Below are positions 59,986 to 64,000 of a stretch of 64,000 bases of DNA, piece after piece. Origin of the DNA: Gnetum montanum (lineage: Eukaryota > Streptophyta > Gnetopsida > Gnetales > Gnetaceae). The position numbers and the translations under genes were made by a program. Position 1 is the first letter of the stretch. The number at the start of each line of letters is the position of its first letter. Location: contig MNCI01014915.1 of the NCBI GenBank assembly GCA_015680685.1, forward strand, positions 129,889-193,888, read 5' to 3'. The notes under the pieces are model-generated. The model was not told the origin of the DNA, did no database searches, and worked only from the letters and a program-made list of their open reading frames with translations.

Positions 59986-60872
59986 TGATGAGCAATGAGT
60001 ACCCCTATGCTCAACTATACGAATTACTAAATGTTCATGCATGATCCAATCAAATTCTGTGGACTCTATGTCTTCTAGTACACTAGCCTCTAGGAAGTGC
60101 ACTTACCCTAACAATCATTTGTTATCTTACTAATTACACTTGTGATATGCAAAGGTATAGTTAAGTGTAATCAAGGTGTATAATTTTTATCTTTTCTATT
60201 TTGGATGCTTAAAATAAATGATGAAAGGAATGAAATAATTTAATTGCTAATTTAATCTAACTACACCTAACTAATCCTTACATAAGCATTCATTCCAACT
60301 TGTCGTACACATCCTAAACACATTTAGCACTACTAGGTTACCAAACATTAAGCATTACTTGGATTACCAAGTGCCAAGCATATCCTTGACGTGTTTGTAC
60401 TTATGTGCTTAATTAATTGCTAATTAATCTAGCTTAGTTTAGCTTAGTTTAGCATAATTAATTATTTAATTACTTTAACCATTAAAGGAAATTGCATAAA
60501 ACATTAAATGCATAAATAAATAATTAATCTATTTCCAAGTACTGCAAGGTTTATCAAAAAGCTCATCTTTATTATTTCACATACTACTGTGCTTAGGTAT
60601 AACAATGCTCAAATAAAGATTCGTACATTCTTAACTCCTACTACGGGCACTTAGAAAAATATTCTAACTTCCAAATGACAAAACTATAAGAGCTCCACTA
60701 TAACTACCACAAGACATGCCATTGACACGGCAAGTGAGTACATATTTATAGGTGAAAACAAAGACTACATCCATGGGGCCACATCACTACATCAAATCAT
60801 GCATCAAAGGGGTGTAGTCATCAAGGCCTAGTTGATGGTGCCCAATTGATGTAGCCAATCCATGATTCATCA
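59986..60872 (-). repeat. 5' LTR of element B
   Basis: It matches 41815-42674. TATA at 60743-60751. U3 motif region at 60770-60860. Confidence 0.88.
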
Positions 60873-61497
60873 TCAAGCACTATGCTACTTGCTACTGAGA
60901 TTACCAAGCGAATATGTGTTTACACTTGAAACTGGTTACACTCGTTTTGCCAATTGATTAACTTACATGAAATGTAAATATTAACTAAGTACATGGAATA
61001 TAAACTGCATTAAAAGTAAATCTAAACTAAGTCAAAGTGTTGCAATGAATAAGAATCAATCTTGATTTTATTGCCATTCATGGACTGTGTCTAGGTACAT
61101 TTCCACTCAAATAAGACATCGTACAAGTAACTCAAATCCATAGTATAGGCACTCACTGATTATTCTCTAAGATATGAAATAAAACTACAAAAGTCTAGTT
61201 AAGAAATGACCAAGAGATGCCTAATACATGGTAGGAACACACATATTTATAGGTAAAAATAAACCCCATGATATCAAATATTTGATAATGCAACTTGTGC
61301 TCCGATATTGGGGATCTAATATCATAGGTAACCAAAAATTAACCTTTTCATAAAATCCATGCAGTGTAGCATCTACAACATCATAGATGTGATGTAGCAT
61401 CTACAATGTAGTAGCCAACTAAGATCCACTGATAAGGATGCTACAACACATATGCAATGTAGCATCTATGATATCTCAACCAACTGATGATTCATCA
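60873..61497 (-). repeat. 3' LTR of element G, truncated
   Basis: It shares GAGATTACCAAGCG and the downstream order with the D LTR (for example 51626-51640). TATA at 61254-61262. The U3 tip (61265-61490) holds a third variant of short palindromes, with GTAGCATCTA and ATGATATCA units. Confidence 0.75.
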
Positions 61498-61514
61498 TAC
61501 CCCCACAACTAGCT
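61498..61514 (-). promoter_or_regulatory. 3' polypurine tract of element G
   Basis: CTAGTTGTGGGGGTA on the minus strand directly before the LTR. Related motifs are at 62209-62226 and 63666-63682. Confidence 0.65.
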
Positions 61515-61699
61515 AAAAACTCATCCTCAAGCTAATAGGATAAGACTAAGCTTTCTTTAAAAAATTGAAAAGGTGAAAGATTATTGATTAACTCTTAGTG
61601 CCGCATTACAAAATTTTATTTGAGTGGATCTAGAAAAAATGACAAAGTGATAAAAAAAATTGAATAGACATTGAAGATTACAAAATTTGCAAAGGTCTT

Positions 61700-61980
61700 C
61701 GAAAAGCTACTGAAGATGATTCTTCTTGTTGCCACTAGCAGTGAAAGACTTCCAACCTTGATTGTTATGTTGATGCTTCTCTAATTATGCAGACCATTCT
61801 TGAAGGGTGGACTAAAATTTCTTCTCACCATCCTGTGGATTGAGCAATCATGTGATGTTTGAGTCATTATCCTCTATGTGCTACTATTTTTCCATGGACA
61901 TATCCTCCATTGTCCTCTCTTGGCTTCATTTTTTTGCCTAGAAAAAGATCATCTTCCTTAGACACCTGTTTTAGCATCAC
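61700..61980 (-). pseudogene. ORF3 remnant of element G
   Basis: After GTGATTGCAG at 61981-61990 the frame starts at an ATG at 61977 (MLKQVSKEDDLF) and stops after about 37 codons. The conserved WY-G and LPNI blocks are not recognisable. It is placed by synteny with D. Confidence 0.45.
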
Positions 61981-61990
61981 CTGCAATCAC

Positions 61991-63680
61991 CAAAGGATCA
62001 ATTTTAGTTCTAGTAAATTTTCCTTAATAATTAACCCTTTTCATATCCCTTAGTTTTTGTTTAAGCATAAGGTGATAACAGTGTACAATTCCCAAGGCTA
62101 TGAGGTAACTAAAATTATCAATTTGTTTACCTTATTTTGATCAATTACTATTAATTACTACAATGTTTGAAAATAGAATGTTGGAAAAATTTCAAAAATT
62201 TCAAAGTAGACATCCCTAGCCTCCATGACTAATAAGCATAGCTCCACAAGCCTGCAAGTTTCGAACAATGAAAACCCAAGGTCTAATGTAGAAGATGACA
62301 AAGAAATGTTTTGGAAGTTGAAGAATATTGAGATAGAGAATAAGGAAAAATTAATTAAAATTGATGAGAAGTAGTCCCAAAATCATGCATAAATTCAAAG
62401 AAACTATCATTGATGTTTTGGAAGATATGAAGGTTAGTTTAAAGCCATGATCAACAAAACTTATGCAAGTGGATCCTCCACAAAGTAGGCTCCTACCATA
62501 ATGCCCTTACATAACCACTTCTATAGATGTTCATGGGCACCTTAGAAGTTACATGTAGATAATGTCTTTATTCCAAACAACACACAATTTCCATGGTTAG
62601 GATGTTACACTATACTACACAAAATCAAAAGGCTCATAATCATATGCAGCAATGAGGTGAATGAATGGGATGAGAAGGGATCATAGAGATTGGGATGTAA
62701 GGTGCTCTATTATGTCCATAATAGGTTCTTGTGTTAGATGTGATTAAAATGATTTTCATAACTATCTGTCCAATTTTTAGGCAAAGTTCATACCACTAAC
62801 AATGACCTTGCATTAATGTGTTTCCTCCTGCCTACCACCATGAGCCTTAACCACCTCAAAGAACAATCATCACTCCAAAAATAGAAGAAAAGAGGAGAAG
62901 CAAGGAAGGGCCTTAGTTAGAAGGGAGCCTTTAGGCATGGGTAACATGTCTTTCCAGCTTTCTAGTCCCATAACCAATGCTTATAGCCCATTATTGTGTC
63001 TAGGAGATGTGCTTTGAATTCCCATTATTGTTTTTTTATTTTTTCTTATCTTTTTTCTTTTTTTGAATTTTTGGATTTTTTTATGGGAACTACACCATGC
63101 AAAGACATAGCTTTTTTTTTTTTTAGTCAGCAGGGGAGTGATGATATGTTCCATGAGGAGTCATAAACCACATGAAGGAAGTTAAGAAGAAAATCCAAAA
63201 AATCCCCTTAAGGTCACATCCTTTATCATTCATACTTGGTCATTTCCTCTTCCTTCAAGGTACAAGAATCATTGGTTAATTTTAGTTTCATGAAATAAGA
63301 ACCAAATTTCTTCCATGATACAAGACCTTTTTATTTAGAGAACTGGAGGAATGGATTAGGTGGTCTCACTACTTCACACAATTACCTACCTAATCATTTT
63401 GATAACATAGCACAAAAACCCAACACATAGCATTAACTTCTACATCATGACTTGACAATATTATTAACAAAAACATAAAATACATTCATACAACATAAAG
63501 AAAATGACTCAAGAAAAGAGAAAATTATAAATAAATAAAAAACAAGAAATGAAAAAACATATTAAGAATTAGAAAATATGGAAAGAAATAGAAAAATGAT
63601 AAAAAATTGTAAAACAAAAAAAGGATGAAAAACACTTATTAGTTCTTGATTTAGGATGGGGCATCTCCCCCATGATTAAG
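61991..63680 (-). other. Noncoding spacer of element G
   Basis: It is homologous to the spacers of B and D: AAGTGGATCCTCC near 62466, ATGGGTAACATG near 62938, and a T run near 63110-63124. I could not find an obvious U3-like array with TATA in this copy. Confidence 0.65.
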
Positions 63681-64000
63681 TGTAAAGCTGGAACAAGAGC
63701 TAATAAGTGGATTGGTTGGGTCCATGCATATTTTAAATGGTTTTGCACTCCTATTTCCAAACCACTAGTTATCTTCAAGTTTAGTGGCTATTGTGTAAAC
63801 TGGTTTTTGTTCACACACTTGTTTCTGAACTTTATGATGGGTTAGTATAGGCATTATTTTAATATTTTGAACTTTTAGCCCATAACTACACCCTTTATAA
63901 TTATTAGTGATGCATGGATTCTTTTGTCTCTCCATAGTGAGAGGTTTATCATTTACGTCTTGTGTTGGAGTGGTGATGGTTGTTAGCTTTTGCATATGAT
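63681..64000 (-). pseudogene. Gag C-terminal region of element G, cut by window end
   Basis: Short open pieces (63995-63765 and 63778-63569) resemble by position and composition the Gag tail of D (54900-55060). An example is a KVQKQVCEQK stretch beside the D block with NQVCEPEG. It continues beyond the window. Confidence 0.45.

Larger units (their letters stand above)
41815..60872 (-). mobile_element. Element B: Athila-like Ty3/gypsy retrotransposon, interrupted by element D
   Basis: Minus-strand order: 5' LTR (59986-60872), primer site, gag, protease, then element D inserted at 51270-57326, then the rest of protease, RT, RNase H, integrase, a 2-kb noncoding spacer, ORF3, polypurine tract and 3' LTR (about 41815-42674). 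Gag-protease sequence right of D and protease-RT left of D join at CCTAG, which shows they are one element. The left end fuses into element C and the right end abuts element G sequence, with no matching target duplication, so its borders have been rearranged. Confidence 0.88.
60873..64000 (-). mobile_element. Element G: pol-less relative of element D, truncated at both ends
   Basis: A 3' LTR lacking its left part (60873-61497) is followed in minus-strand reverse order by a polypurine tract, an ORF3 remnant, a D-like spacer and a Gag C-terminal region running off the window. The arrangement and the gag-to-spacer junction match element D, not B. The LTR break coincides with the outer end of element B's 5' LTR. 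Confidence 0.75.

Noticed and set aside
59986-61497. One long LTR of about 1.5 kb
   Set aside because: The stretch holds two TATA boxes and two LTR starts (CATCA at 60872 and 61497). It is an intact B LTR next to a truncated G LTR.

Overview
This is a gene-poor stretch of a large seed-plant nuclear genome, built almost entirely from nested and decayed LTR retrotransposons. The Tat- and Athila-type Ty3/gypsy elements, the tRNA-Asp-type primer sites and the heavy decay by C-to-T transitions point to a plant. A gymnosperm-sized genome is plausible, but this is inference. I see no intact host gene, tRNA or rRNA.

Layout. (1) Element T, 1-15962, minus strand: a Tat-lineage element with gag, protease, RT, a double RNase H and integrase. 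Its left LTR is cut by the window edge. Between protease and RT it carries an intron-containing gene on the opposite (plus) strand, 5745-9786, with a putative FCP1/HAD-like domain and a coiled-coil C-terminus. (2) 15963-26653: old, AT-rich intergenic DNA with a diffuse repeat family, two reverse-transcriptase-like relics, a long hairpin and a possible LINE endonuclease relic. (3) Element A, 26654-36777, plus strand: an Athila-like element with both LTRs, a perfect 5-bp target duplication (CATAG), a recognisable PBS and large internal deletions. (4) Element C, 37561-41821, plus strand: a short gag-only LTR element whose 3' LTR is cut off. (5) Element B, about 41815-60872, minus strand: the fullest Athila-like element. 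Element D (51270-57326, duplication CCTAG) is inserted in its protease. (6) Element G, 60873 to the window end, minus strand: a truncated relative of D.

How the parts relate. A, B, D and G belong to one superfamily that shares LTR ends (TGATG...CATCA), primer site, gag and a 3' open reading frame of unknown function (ORF3). B has full pol. D and G have the same pol-less plan (LTR, gag, noncoding spacer, ORF3, LTR), which looks like a non-autonomous lineage that depends on B-like partners. In B and D the spacer upstream of ORF3 holds a second TATA box. Next to it is an array of the same short palindromic motif found in that element's own LTR, even though the motif differs between the two elements. 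A splice-acceptor-like site sits directly on the ORF3 start region in B, D and G, and a polypurine motif recurs three times per element. Together these suggest that ORF3 is a separately expressed cistron.

All coding regions are broken by stop codons or frameshifts and are called as pseudogenes. Several retain one reading frame over kilobases with only nonsense changes, so decay has been mainly by transitions.
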